From Stieleria mannarensis (lineage in GTDB: Bacteria > Planctomycetota > Planctomycetia > Pirellulales > Pirellulaceae), in the NCBI RefSeq assembly GCF_014154935.1, contig NZ_JACEHH010000052.1, positions 1 to 63,740 on the forward strand: 63,740 nucleotides of DNA, read 5' to 3'. A program made the translations under genes and the position numbers. Positions 20,923 through 29,580 of the stretch are shown in pieces (within the stretch, counting starts at the first letter, position 1; every line of letters starts with the position of its first letter). The notes under the pieces were generated by a model. The model worked only from the letters and a program-made list of their open reading frames with translations. It made no database searches and was not told the origin of the DNA.

Positions 20923-21390
20923 ACCGGCCCGCATCTGGTTGTCCATCGCAAAAAACCTCTGACCGATCAATGTTTCCAGGTCGCCCACCACGATCGGAAC
21001 CGGCACGATGCTCGGGTCGACGTCTTGGGCGAGCGTGTAGACGCGGATGTCGCTGCCGACCGGGCCTTGTCCGGGGAGCGATGCGGTCAAGTCCTGTGCA
21101 CTCGTCGATTGATAGGTCCGTTCAATTCCATCGGTTCCGCGGAAAGTCACTTCGGGGGTGTGAACGTGCGCGGCGGACACATAGTGACGCGGGGTGATCA
21201 ACACGGCCCGTTTTAGCGCCACGCCGGAGAGCCGGGATTCGTCCATCAGGAACGTCGGATTTGGTGTGCCGTCGCCCGAGAACCGATCGTGCCACATCGG
21301 ATCGAGTCCGTTGATGATCGCCGCGGTGCCGGACGATTGGTGGGACAACAGTGCGATCCCGAGAACAGTAAGCAAGCGGAGTGGAATCAC
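20914..21390 (-). pseudogene. Truncated trypsin-like (S1) serine protease-like gene
   Basis: 158 residues if GTG 21390 is the start, which leaves a signal peptide (PLRLLTVLGIALLSHQSSG) at the N-terminus; ATGs further upstream are in frame. AVLITPRHYVSAAHVHTPEV carries the catalytic histidine context of S1 proteases (SAAH) and GSDIRVYTLAQDVD fits the catalytic aspartate strand (D-I-x-x-x-x-L). The protein then ends at MDNQMRAGVG, before any GDSGG serine motif. The stop codon lies inside the right arm of the repeat at 20861-20922. The simplest reading is that a repeat insertion or an associated deletion removed the catalytic C-terminal half. No serine-motif remnant is visible on the other side of the repeat. 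Confidence 0.6.
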
Positions 21391-21572
21391 GGAAAAGGTC
21401 TCGATAAACGCTAGCGTACGTGACGAAAAGGCGGCACCTACGGTACTCCATTGCCGTCGCCTCATCAAACGCTGGCCCCGGAGGAGCGGTCTGCCGGTAC
21501 GACATCTATTTTAGGTCGTCGCGGTGAGTTCGAGGGGCGACGGCCGGAAGAGCGAGTGCACTCAGAAAAGCG

Positions 21573-21602
21573 GTCGCCTGTAGGCGAGACACCAACGCCT
21601 AT
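21573..21602. repeat. REP-like repeat, TCGCCTxxAGGCGA family, copy 1
   Basis: GTCGCCTGTAGGCGAGACACC continues as AACGCCTAT to 21602; 21574-21587 is a perfect TCGCCT/AGGCGA hairpin. A second copy is at 48202-48232 (GTCGCCTAAAGGCTAGACACC, then AACACGTAT). The stop codon of the photolyase-family gene (21599-21601) lies in the right end. Confidence 0.8.
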
Positions 21603-23095
21603 TCCAGATCCTCCAAAAACCGTTCTGCATTCTCGAGGTGCTGAGTTCGCTTCTGCTCATCCATCTTCTTCGCCATGCTGCACATCATCGCCCAGCGGGG
21701 ATTTTTGCCCAGTTCTTCGGTATGGTTCCAGATCCATCGCCAGTAAAGTCCGTCCCAGGTGTCGCACCAGGGGGCCGACTTGTAATGGCTCATTTTCTTG
21801 ATGTAGGACGAACCGGAAAAGTACGGTTTGGTCGTGATCAATCCTCCGTCGGCGTTTTGGCTCATCGCATAGGCGTTGGGCACCATCACCCAGTCGTAGC
21901 TGTCGACGAACATTTCCATGAACCAGCGGTAGATGTCATCGGGGTCGATTTCGCACAGAAACATGAATCCACCCAACACCATCAGCCGTTCGATGTGGTG
22001 GCAGTATCCGGTTTGTAGAACACGTTTAATGGTGTCGTCGATCGGCTCGATACCGGTCGTCGCGTCATAGAAGCAATCCGGCATCGGGCGATGATGGTTC
22101 CAGTGGTTCGTCGTCCGCATCTTGACGCCCAGATCTTGATAGGTCGCGCGGATGAACTCGCGCCAGCCGATGATCTGACGCACGAATCCTTCCAGTGAAT
22201 TCAGCGGCACGTCATGATCCTCGGCGTATGACAACGTCTTTCGCAGCACTTCGTCCGGCGCCAGCAATCCGATGTTCAGCGAAGGCGTCAGCACGCTGTG
22301 CCAGAGCCATGATTCGCCCTGGACGATTGCGTCTTCATAGTCGCCAAAGTTGCCCAGTCGATGCTCTAAGAATTGACTCAGCCAGTAACGTGCCGAGGCG
22401 AGGGACGTCGGGTAGTAGAGTGTTTCGAGGTTGCCGGGGTGATCGCCGAAATGATCTTCAACATAACGGACCGCTTCTTCATCAATCGCGTCACGTTTGG
22501 GATTCGGGATCGGCGGAAGCGACGAAAGCAATTTCTTGGGGACCTTCTTACGATTGTCCTCGTCGAAACTCCACTGATCACCGACCGGATCGTCTCCGTC
22601 CATCAGGACTTCCAATCGTTTCCGCTGCCATTTGTAGAAATCTGCCATGAACCAGCGGCTTTTGTCCGATCGGTACTCACAGTTCTGCTCGGGCGTGTTT
22701 AGGAAACCGGGGTTGGGAAGGAGCTTCAATTCCATCTGCAACTCGTCACAAGCTTCCCGCAACCGCTTTTCAAAGATGAAGTCGGTGGGGTGCGCGATCG
22801 CCAGGGTTTCTCCCTCGCGTTCTTTCGACGAAGTCGCCTTTTTGAGTTGAGCAAGTAGCTTGGGGCTGTCTTTGTCATAGTCGACGTAACGGGTGGCGAA
22901 CCCTTTCTCCTTCAGTTCGCATTCATAGCGTTTCATCGACGCGCGATGCAGCCAAAGTTTTTGTTTGTGAAACTTGGCCGGGTAGCGCCAGTCGCGGAAG
23001 AACAACGAGTCTTCGAGCAGAATGACCTTCGAGGGTTTCTCCCGCAGCCCCGGATGATCGGAAAACAATTGATTGGGAAGGATGGCCAGGATCAA
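21599..23095 (-). CDS. Cryptochrome/photolyase family protein (deoxyribodipyrimidine photolyase-related)
   Basis: 498 residues. TTG 23095 was chosen: GAGG lies eight bases upstream and the Rossmann strand (LILAILPNQLF) begins at once; ATG 23203 would add an unconserved leader. The N-terminal antenna-like domain (FHKQKLWLHRASMKRYE) and the C-terminal helical FAD domain (FVRQIIGWREFIR; TGYCHHIERLMVLGGFMFLC; YDWVMVPNAYAMSQ) match the COG3046-type branch, which includes the FeS bacterial photolyases for (6-4) photoproducts. In that branch four cysteines hold a 4Fe-4S cluster. Here C381 (FLCEIDP) and C444 (APWCDTW) fit two of them, but the CxxC pair normally after YIKxMSxY reads YKSA. It may therefore lack the cluster or belong to a cluster-free subgroup. 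Confidence 0.82.
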   Translation of the reverse strand: MILAILPNQLFSDHPGLREKPSKVILLEDSLFFRDWRYPAKFHKQKLWLHRASMKRYECELKEKGFATRYVDYDKDSPKLLAQLKKATSSKEREGETLAIAHPTDFIFEKRLREACDELQMELKLLPNPGFLNTPEQNCEYRSDKSRWFMADFYKWQRKRLEVLMDGDDPVGDQWSFDEDNRKKVPKKLLSSLPPIPNPKRDAIDEEAVRYVEDHFGDHPGNLETLYYPTSLASARYWLSQFLEHRLGNFGDYEDAIVQGESWLWHSVLTPSLNIGLLAPDEVLRKTLSYAEDHDVPLNSLEGFVRQIIGWREFIRATYQDLGVKMRTTNHWNHHRPMPDCFYDATTGIEPIDDTIKRVLQTGYCHHIERLMVLGGFMFLCEIDPDDIYRWFMEMFVDSYDWVMVPNAYAMSQNADGGLITTKPYFSGSSYIKKMSHYKSAPWCDTWDGLYWRWIWNHTEELGKNPRWAMMCSMAKKMDEQKRTQHLENAERFLEDLE

Positions 23096-23351
23096 GGTCG
23101 TTACCTCGGGGCAGAAAAGCGAGCGGTGCGAAGGGTCTTGGTGCGTTGTTGGACTGTAGCGGATGGAGAATCGCTCCGGCGTCGGGTCGCCTGGGCGAGT
23201 CATTGAGCAGTCCATCAGGCGAGTTGGCAAGTCGCCGGAGGGCGAAGGCGTTTGGCGAGTTCCGCGACCGCAAAATCGAGAGTTGACTAACCGCTAAAGT
23301 TTCGCCGGTTGAAGAAAACTTCCTTTACATTTGATCCTCACACACGGAGCA

Positions 23352-23573
23352 ATGACCATGGCTGAAGCAAACGAAACGAAGAATTGGCCGGAATTGGCGA
23401 TCGGCTTGTATGACAAGCTGACCGGCCGCAACGCCGAAATCAGTTATTCGTTTGACAATTTTGAACTGAACGTCCCCAGTTCGACTGCACCGGATGCACC
23501 GAGTGCCCACTGGAAGATGAACGGAACCCTCCGCATTTCCACCCGCGATGGCGTCAACGGCCAAGCGAGCTGA
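23352..23573 (+). CDS. Small protein of unknown function
   Basis: 73 residues from ATG 23352, preceded by GGAG at the right distance; ATG 23358 is also in frame. The sequence is hydrophilic with a beta-rich middle (ISYSFDNFELNVPSS) and ends TLRISTRDGVNGQAS. No family recognised. It stops two bases before the next gene, so the pair is probably co-transcribed, and it is divergent from the photolyase-family gene. Confidence 0.65.
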   Translation: MTMAEANETKNWPELAIGLYDKLTGRNAEISYSFDNFELNVPSSTAPDAPSAHWKMNGTLRISTRDGVNGQAS

Positions 23574-23575
23574 AC

Positions 23576-23917
23576 GTGAATCATCGACTCGCTTTGGACT
23601 TGATGGGCTCGATCGAGTGCGAAGTCGACGGGCGTTGCTTTTCGGTTTCGGCCGCGCCTGATTTAATCGTCGTCGATTTTCCGGACTTGCAGACACTCTT
23701 GGGCGCGGCTCGGAAGACAGGCCCCGGCGTCTCGCTTCGGTCGCGACTCCGGCATGCCGGCGAGGTCTTGACTCGAACGGAAAACCGGCTCGATCTTCGG
23801 ATCAAGGGCCGGTCGGTCGGTTCGCTGGGCTTCGGCGTCCGCTCGGGCATTTACTCGCTGTTGGGGTTGGGGCATTTCCGCCTTACGTTGGCCGCCTTCC
23901 TTCGTTCGCTAACATGA
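23576..23917 (+). CDS. Protein of unknown function, partner of the preceding small gene
   Basis: 113 residues, starting at GTG 23576, two bases after the preceding stop. The first half is beta-rich (RLALDLMGSIECEVDGRCFSVSAAPDLIVVDF); the second is basic, with a hydrophobic end (SLLGLGHFRLTLAAFLRS) that might form an amphipathic or membrane-touching helix. No family recognised. The tight spacing suggests the two small proteins act together. Its stop lies about 12 bases before a degenerate GATAGGCTTCCAG-type repeat. Confidence 0.55.
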   Translation: MNHRLALDLMGSIECEVDGRCFSVSAAPDLIVVDFPDLQTLLGAARKTGPGVSLRSRLRHAGEVLTRTENRLDLRIKGRSVGSLGFGVRSGIYSLLGLGHFRLTLAAFLRSLT

Positions 23918-23928
23918 AGGTGGGATCG

Positions 23929-23950
23929 GCTTCCAGCCTGGTATCGATCC
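23929..23950. repeat. Degenerate REP-like repeat, GATAGGCTTCCAG family, copy 3
   Basis: GGTGGGATCGGCTTCCAGCC near 23929-23948 differs from the copy at 20861 by a C replacing the A of GATAG, and continues CTG. A short partial inverse (GCATCCCAT) follows near 23953-23961. Located between the small gene pair and the exonuclease remnant. Confidence 0.6.
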
Positions 23951-23990
23951 GCCGCATCCCATCGGCGCCCCGATTGAAACGCACTCCGAC

Positions 23991-24332
23991 GTGAATCGTC
24001 CCCCATCAACCCACGAAACTCCCGACCACGGCACTTCGGCGCCGTCCTGGTCACCCTTGCTCCGGCCAACTTCCGCAGGGTTTTACTGCGACGCGGGTGA
24101 CTTTTACATCGATCCGACCCGGCCGGTCGATCGTGCCGTCGTCACGCACGCTCACAGCGATCACGCCCGCTGGGGGTGCCGTCGCTATCTCGCCGCCGCG
24201 CCGAGCGAGCAACTGCTACGAACTCGACTCGACCACCAAGACGAACGAGAAGATCGCGGCGATGGTCCGCTACTTCGCCGACGCCGACCCGGCCGATGCC
24301 GCCTGGGCGACTTATTTCTTGTCCGGCAATAA
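23991..24332 (+). pseudogene. N-terminal remnant of ligase-associated DNA exonuclease
   Basis: The frame from GTG 23991 reads LLRPTSAGFYCDAGDFYIDP, PVDRAVVTHAHSDHARWGC and RRYLAAAPSEQLL. This is the start of the metallo-beta-lactamase-fold exonuclease that accompanies ATP-dependent ligase operons; HAHSDH (24147-24164) is its metal-binding motif. Family members run to roughly 340 residues, but here homology stops after about 75 and the frame continues only into the DNA of the ligase gene, in another reading frame, until 24332. All later catalytic motifs and the first residues of the ligase are missing. An internal deletion of about 0.8-1 kb joining the two genes near 24205-24235 explains this; an assembly collapse is the other possibility. 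Confidence 0.75.
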
Positions 24333-25791
24333 ACTTCGACGTTTGGTCCCGAACGCTTTATTGCGAGTCTGGGCCGCCCAGCGGGCCGGGATCCCGCAGT
24401 GGTTGTTCGAGGAGTCCTATCATGCCGTGGGTGATCTGGCAGAAACGTTCTCGCTGATTGTCCCGGCAGGGGAATCAACGACGGACGAATCCTTGACGCA
24501 CTGGGTCGAGTCTCGATTGAAACCACTGCGTACGATGAGCGAAGCGGAGCAGCGTGAGGCGATGCTGCGGATTTGGGCCGAAACGCCGGCACGGATGCGG
24601 CTGGTGGTGATGAAGCTGATCACCGGCTCGTTTCGCGTCGGTGTCAGCAAGCGACTGGTCACCCGCGCGATTGCCGGCCATGCGGGGCTGGCCATTGATT
24701 TGGTCGCGCATCGGCTGATGGGAGACTTCGTCCCGACGGCCGAGGCATTTGCATCGCTGATTGACCCGGCGACTGGGGACGCGATTCCCAGCAAGCCCTA
24801 TCCGTTTTGCCTGGCACACCCGATCGACATCGATAAAGGTCCCGAGGTTCTCGGTGACGTGTCGCAGTATGTGGCCGAGTGGAAATGGGACGGAATTCGG
24901 GGACAGGTCATCCGCCGATCGGGCGAGAGTTTCCTTTGGTCCCGTGGTGAGGAGTTGATGGAGAATCGTTGGCCGGAGGTCGAGTCGGCGGCTGAACTGC
25001 TGCCCGATGGGACCGTGTTGGACGGTGAGATTTTGGCGGCGATTCCCGGCGGCGCGGTCCTGCCTTTCTCTCAACTGCAGCGGCGGATCGGTCGCAAGCA
25101 GGTCGGCAAAAAGCTGCTCGCCGAAGTGCCGGTCGTCTTCCACGCCTTCGACATCATGGAGCATCACGGCCAGGACATTCGGTCGCGTGGCTTTTTAGAG
25201 CGTCGCAATCGCTTGGATGAAATTCTGGAATCGATCGAGCATCCGCATCTTACGGCGACCGAATTGATCGCCGGAGAAAGCTGGGACGCGTGGGCGGAAG
25301 TGCGAGCGACCAGTCGCCAGCGAAACGCCGAAGGATTGATGCTGAAAATGAAGGACGCACCCTACGACGTCGGTCGCGTTCGCGGCACGTGGTGGAAATG
25401 GAAAGTCGCCCCGTTTACGATCGACGCCGTGCTGATCTATGCACAAAAAGGGCACGGCCGTCGATCGGGGTTGTTCACCGATTACACGTTCGCACTTTGG
25501 AAAGACGACCAGTTGGTCCCCATCGCCAAAGCGTACAGTGGGCTGACCGATCAGGAGATCCGTCAAGTCGATCAATTTGTGCGACAGAACACCAACGATT
25601 CCTTCGGTCCCGTTCGCAGCGTCACCCCGGCGTTGGTGATGGAGTTGGCGTTCGAGGGGCTGCAGCGGAGCAGTCGTCACAAGAGCGGCGTCGCGACGCG
25701 ATTCCCACGAATCCTCCGTTGGCGTCACGATAAACGCGTTGAGGATGCAAATACCTTGGCCGAACTACTCGCACTGTTGCCCGAATCGTGA
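24097..25791 (+). CDS. ATP-dependent DNA ligase of the ligase-associated repair cluster
   Basis: The open frame from GTG 24097 is 564 residues, but conserved ligase sequence begins only near 24216 (ELDSTTKTNEKIAAMVRYF); the residues before that are the exonuclease remnant read out of frame. Motif I is K263-WDG (24883-24894), the adenylated lysine. Motif III-like VLDGEILA, motif IV EGLMLKMKD and motif V TWWKWKVAP follow, then the OB domain with the basic GVATRFPRILRWR end. It seals nicks in duplex DNA using ATP. The normal start and about ten N-terminal residues appear lost with the deletion. Translation may begin at GTG 24097 or at the internal ATG 24261, so activity is uncertain although all catalytic motifs remain. 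It overlaps the helicase gene by four bases. Confidence 0.85.
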   Translation: MTFTSIRPGRSIVPSSRTLTAITPAGGAVAISPPRRASNCYELDSTTKTNEKIAAMVRYFADADPADAAWATYFLSGNKLRRLVPNALLRVWAAQRAGIPQWLFEESYHAVGDLAETFSLIVPAGESTTDESLTHWVESRLKPLRTMSEAEQREAMLRIWAETPARMRLVVMKLITGSFRVGVSKRLVTRAIAGHAGLAIDLVAHRLMGDFVPTAEAFASLIDPATGDAIPSKPYPFCLAHPIDIDKGPEVLGDVSQYVAEWKWDGIRGQVIRRSGESFLWSRGEELMENRWPEVESAAELLPDGTVLDGEILAAIPGGAVLPFSQLQRRIGRKQVGKKLLAEVPVVFHAFDIMEHHGQDIRSRGFLERRNRLDEILESIEHPHLTATELIAGESWDAWAEVRATSRQRNAEGLMLKMKDAPYDVGRVRGTWWKWKVAPFTIDAVLIYAQKGHGRRSGLFTDYTFALWKDDQLVPIAKAYSGLTDQEIRQVDQFVRQNTNDSFGPVRSVTPALVMELAFEGLQRSSRHKSGVATRFPRILRWRHDKRVEDANTLAELLALLPES

Positions 25792-28298
25792 CACAGAACG
25801 CGCAAAGCGAAACGCCTGCCCAGGCCGTTGACCGCTACTTCAAGTCGCTAGGCTGGAAACCATTTCGATTTCAGCGAAGTGTTTGGCGGGCTTACCAGCA
25901 GGGGTTCAGTGGCTTGGTTCATTCCGCGACGGGGACGGGCAAAACGCTGGCCGTTTGGTTGGGACCGATCACCAAATGGATGCGAGAGAACCGTGATCGA
26001 TCCAAATGGAACCCGAAGCGACCACCGCCGCTGAAGGTGATTTGGATCACGCCGCTGCGTGCTTTGGCCGGTGACACCGAGAGTTCGCTTCGATCGCCGC
26101 TCGATGCGTTGCAGATTCCGTGGCGGCTGGAGTCGCGAACCGGTGATAGCAAGGCCAGCCTGAAAGCGCGGCAGTTGAAGCGTTTGCCGACGGCGCTGAT
26201 CACCACGCCGGAAAGTCTGTCGTTGATGTTGACGCACGAAGCCTTGTTGGAGCAGCTTGCCGGTGTCGAAGCGGTCATCGTCGACGAGTGGCATGAATTG
26301 CTCGGCACCAAACGTGGAATCCAGACCGAACTGGCTCTCGCAAGGTTGCGGCGACTTCGTCCCGAAGTACGCATTTGGGGTGTTTCGGCGACGCTCGGAA
26401 ATTTGGACCAGGCACGAGACTCGCTGCTCGGTATCGATCACGATCGCCAGACGCGATTGATTCAGGGCTACAAACGAAAGCGTTTGAAATTGGAGTCGGT
26501 GATCCCGGATCGCATCGATCGATTCCCCTGGACCGGCCACATCGGCACGAAAATGGTCCCCCAGGTGGCCGAGTTGGTCGAGCAGGTCAACAGCGTCTTG
26601 ATCTTTGCCAACACCCGCTCGCAGACAGAGATCTGGTACCAACAGTTGCTGGCACAGCGGCCGGATTGGGCCGGACGGATCGCACTTCACCACGGTTCGC
26701 TAGACCGTTCGGTGCGCCGTTGGGTGGAAAGCGGTTTGCGCGAGGGTTCGCTGCGGGCGGTGGTTTGTACGAGCAGTCTGGATTTGGGCGTCGACTTCAC
26801 GGCGGTGGATCTGGTCGTCCAAATCGGCAGCCCCAAAGGTGCGGCGCGTTTGATGCAACGTGCCGGCCGCAGTGGACATCAGCCGGGTGCTGAAAGTCGT
26901 CTGGCGTTTGTGCCGACCAACGCGATCGAACTGATTGAACTGGCGGCCGCGCAAGACGCGATTCGATCCGGCCACTTGGAAGCTCGCCCCCTGATCAACA
27001 AGCCGCTCGATGTGCTTGCTCAACATGTCGTCACGATCGCGATCGGGGGTGGTTTTCGTTCCGAAGAACTGCTTGACGAGATCCGGTCCAGCTACGCCTA
27101 TCAATCGTTAAGCGATCAAGAATGGCAGTGGGTTTTGGACTTCGTCGTTCGCGGTGGCGACTCGTTGACGGCCTACCCCGACTTTCACCGCGTCGAAATT
27201 GACGGAGACCGCTACCATGTCAGTGACCGACGCACGATCACGACGCACCGTATGAATATCGGGACGATCGTTTCGGATGCTTCGATGGCGGTGAAGTATC
27301 TGAAAGGGACCACACTCGGAAGCGTCGAGGAAAGCTTTTTGTCGAAGCTTGAACCCGGGGATCGGTTCCTATTCGCCGGAAGGTTGCTTTCGCTGGTGCG
27401 GATCAAAGACAACGCTGCGTACGTCAAACGGGCGACGGGGTCTCCCGATACCGTGCCTCGCTGGATGGGCGGTCGAATTTCGCTTTCCAGCGAACTGAGT
27501 GCGGCACTGCGACGGAAGATTGCCGAGGCGGCAGCGGGTAAGCTGGTCGGCCGCGAAATGAAGTCGTTGCGAAACTTGCTGGAGCTTCAGCAGCGTTGGA
27601 GCATTCTGCCGAAGCAGGACGAGTTGCTGATCGAGAGGATCAAATCGCGCGGGCGGTACCAGGTCTTCCTGTTTCCCTTTGAAGGTCGACTCGTTCACGA
27701 AGGGCTGGCTGCTTTATTCGCGTACCGGATTTCTCGCAACCAGAAGACGACCTTAACGATGGCGTGCAACGATTACGGGCTTGTGCTGGAATCGCCGCAC
27801 CAAATCAATTTCGTCGAAGCGATTGAGCGCGGACTTTTTTCGACCGAGGATTTGATCGGCGATCTATCCGAAAGCATGAACGCGACCGAAATGGCAAAAC
27901 GCCAGTTCCGCCAGATCGCTCGTGTCGCGGGACTGATCCACCCGGGGTTTCCGGGACGGCAAAAAAAGGCCAGTCACCTGCAAGCGAGCAGCAATCTGTT
28001 CTTTGACGTTTTCTGCCAGTACGATCCCGACAATCTGTTGCTGCATCAGAGTCGTCGAGAGGTGTTGGAGTTGCAACTGGAGGCGAATCGAATGCTCACG
28101 GCGCTGGATCGGATCGGTGAAAGTCAAGTCCGGATCCAAGAACCCCGCAAGGTCACGCCGCTTGCCTTTCCGTTATTGGTCGACAAGCTGCGGGAGCGAG
28201 TCAGCAGCGAAACATTGCGAGACCGCGTCGCGCGGATGCAGGCGGAACTGGAAAAAGCGGCGGATCGACCGTCGACCGGCGTTGAAAAACAAGGTTGA
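25788..28298 (+). CDS. Ligase-associated DEXH-box helicase, Lhr-like
   Basis: 836 residues from GTG 25788, overlapping the ligase stop (GTGA). Superfamily 2 motifs are intact: Walker A ATGTGKT (47-53), WITPLRALAGD (Ia), TTPESLSLML (Ib), Walker B IVDEWHE near 165, SATLGN (III), FANTRSQTEIWYQ (IV), and LMQRAGRSGHQPGAESR (VI). The C-terminal half matches the winged-helix and Lhr-core cassette. This protein occurs with ATP-dependent ligase, an MBL exonuclease and PdeM in a widespread bacterial repair operon. It would unwind DNA or RNA:DNA intermediates for those partners. Full length with no lesion. Confidence 0.93.
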   Translation: MTQNAQSETPAQAVDRYFKSLGWKPFRFQRSVWRAYQQGFSGLVHSATGTGKTLAVWLGPITKWMRENRDRSKWNPKRPPPLKVIWITPLRALAGDTESSLRSPLDALQIPWRLESRTGDSKASLKARQLKRLPTALITTPESLSLMLTHEALLEQLAGVEAVIVDEWHELLGTKRGIQTELALARLRRLRPEVRIWGVSATLGNLDQARDSLLGIDHDRQTRLIQGYKRKRLKLESVIPDRIDRFPWTGHIGTKMVPQVAELVEQVNSVLIFANTRSQTEIWYQQLLAQRPDWAGRIALHHGSLDRSVRRWVESGLREGSLRAVVCTSSLDLGVDFTAVDLVVQIGSPKGAARLMQRAGRSGHQPGAESRLAFVPTNAIELIELAAAQDAIRSGHLEARPLINKPLDVLAQHVVTIAIGGGFRSEELLDEIRSSYAYQSLSDQEWQWVLDFVVRGGDSLTAYPDFHRVEIDGDRYHVSDRRTITTHRMNIGTIVSDASMAVKYLKGTTLGSVEESFLSKLEPGDRFLFAGRLLSLVRIKDNAAYVKRATGSPDTVPRWMGGRISLSSELSAALRRKIAEAAAGKLVGREMKSLRNLLELQQRWSILPKQDELLIERIKSRGRYQVFLFPFEGRLVHEGLAALFAYRISRNQKTTLTMACNDYGLVLESPHQINFVEAIERGLFSTEDLIGDLSESMNATEMAKRQFRQIARVAGLIHPGFPGRQKKASHLQASSNLFFDVFCQYDPDNLLLHQSRREVLELQLEANRMLTALDRIGESQVRIQEPRKVTPLAFPLLVDKLRERVSSETLRDRVARMQAELEKAADRPSTGVEKQG

Positions 28299-28364
28299 TC
28301 TTGGATTTGCGAACTCGTCTTCACCCCGCCATTTTGCTCAAGGAACATCGCGGATCACAATTCA

Positions 28365-29024
28365 ATGCCTGACACCATCGACATCGACCTTGCCGGACAC
28401 TCGTTTCGGTTGTTCGCCGAGTGCTGTGTGTATTGGCCTGCCCAGGACATGTTGTTGGTCGCCGACGCGCACTTGGGCAAAGAAGCGACGTTTCGTCGTC
28501 AGGGAATCCCGGTTCCGGTCGGCAGCACGCAAAGCACCCTGTCGTCCATCGCGAGTGTGCTGGGTCGAACCGGTGCAAGCCGTTTGTGTATTCTGGGCGA
28601 CCTGTTTCACTCGCGGTCGTCGTTATCGACCGAGGTGCGGGAACGTGTCGATGGATTTTTTGACGACTTCGCCCATGTGGAGTGTTCACTGATTGTGGGG
28701 AACCATGATGTTCAGGTCGGCCGGCTACCCGCTGCGTGGCCGCTCCAGGTTTTCAAGCAGGGGCATCGTATCGGTTCGGTCGCGCTTGGACACCACCCTG
28801 CGGATCCTGCCGAGGGTGCGGAATTGTACCTGTGTGGGCATCTGCATCCGGCGGTACAATTTCGCAGCGGCCGCGAGTCTGCGGGTGTGTTTCCCTGTTT
28901 CTGGCACTCGGCGGGATGCCTGGTATTGCCGGCGATCGGAGCGTTTACCGGAACACATCTCATTCGCCCGCGTCAAAACGACGCGACCTGGTTCATTGCC
29001 GGTGACGAAGTGCATCGATTGTGA
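28365..29024 (+). CDS. pdeM: Ligase-associated DNA damage response endonuclease PdeM
   Basis: 219 residues, calcineurin-like metallophosphoesterase. Metal-binding motifs are DAHLGKEATFRRQGIPVP near residue 37, LGDLFHSRSSL near 79, IVGNHD near 110 and CGHLHPAVQF near 157, a complete D-H/GD/GNH/H-H set. The name comes from its constant linkage to the ligase-associated helicase, as here (66 bases downstream). It is expected to cleave or trim phosphodiester bonds during repair. With the exonuclease reduced to a stub, it is the only intact nuclease left in this operon. Confidence 0.9.
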   Translation: MPDTIDIDLAGHSFRLFAECCVYWPAQDMLLVADAHLGKEATFRRQGIPVPVGSTQSTLSSIASVLGRTGASRLCILGDLFHSRSSLSTEVRERVDGFFDDFAHVECSLIVGNHDVQVGRLPAAWPLQVFKQGHRIGSVALGHHPADPAEGAELYLCGHLHPAVQFRSGRESAGVFPCFWHSAGCLVLPAIGAFTGTHLIRPRQNDATWFIAGDEVHRL

Positions 29025-29186
29025 TCTGGTCGCTGTGTGCGGGTCGCTGTGTGCGGGTGTGACACGGGTGACAATCGAAGTGAAAAGTTTCAATTTCACC
29101 GGGACTAGGAATTTCCGTGGGCGCAATCCCGCTATGATGCGTCTCCGTTTCTTGCTTCTGATTCTTAATCACCACGACAATCGGAC

Positions 29187-29516
29187 ATGTTTGCGACACC
29201 TGTGTTTGCGACGACACCCCTGTCGGTCTTGGGATACCTTTTGGCACTTGACGAGATCGCGGTGCGGGGGATCTCGATCGCGGTGGCGGGGATGTTGATT
29301 GTGATGCTGGCGTTGATCTTTATCAGCCTGTTTATCGCCGCGTCGCCGCGCATTCTCGCTGCGGTGGCCAAAGTCTATCCGGAGCCCGTCGAGCGGCATC
29401 GGAAGCGAACCGAAACGCAAGACCGGGACGTCAATGACGAAGCCGTTCTGGCGGCGATCGGGTTTGTGTTGCACACCGAGTTTCAGAAGCAATGTGCGGG
29501 TGACGACGTTCGGTAA
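29187..29516 (+). CDS. oadG: Oxaloacetate decarboxylase gamma-chain-like subunit (OadG)
   Basis: 109 residues. One membrane helix at about 28-51 (ISIAVAGMLIVMLALIFISLFIAA) with a short periplasmic N-terminus, then a charged cytoplasmic tail that ends in the conserved EAVLAAIGFVLHTEF helix. OadG anchors the alpha subunit to the membrane and supports assembly of the sodium pump. The assignment rests mainly on this topology and on the beta and alpha genes immediately downstream. ATG 29187 is the first plausible start after the intergenic region. GTGAAA and TTTCAC form a small inverted repeat near 29079-29098 in the probable promoter region. Confidence 0.78.
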   Translation: MFATPVFATTPLSVLGYLLALDEIAVRGISIAVAGMLIVMLALIFISLFIAASPRILAAVAKVYPEPVERHRKRTETQDRDVNDEAVLAAIGFVLHTEFQKQCAGDDVR

Positions 29517-29580
29517 GGACAGAGAAGATTCGTGGGTGACAGGCGACAACGGTTGGCTGGGTCGTTGGTGAAGGAAAGCG

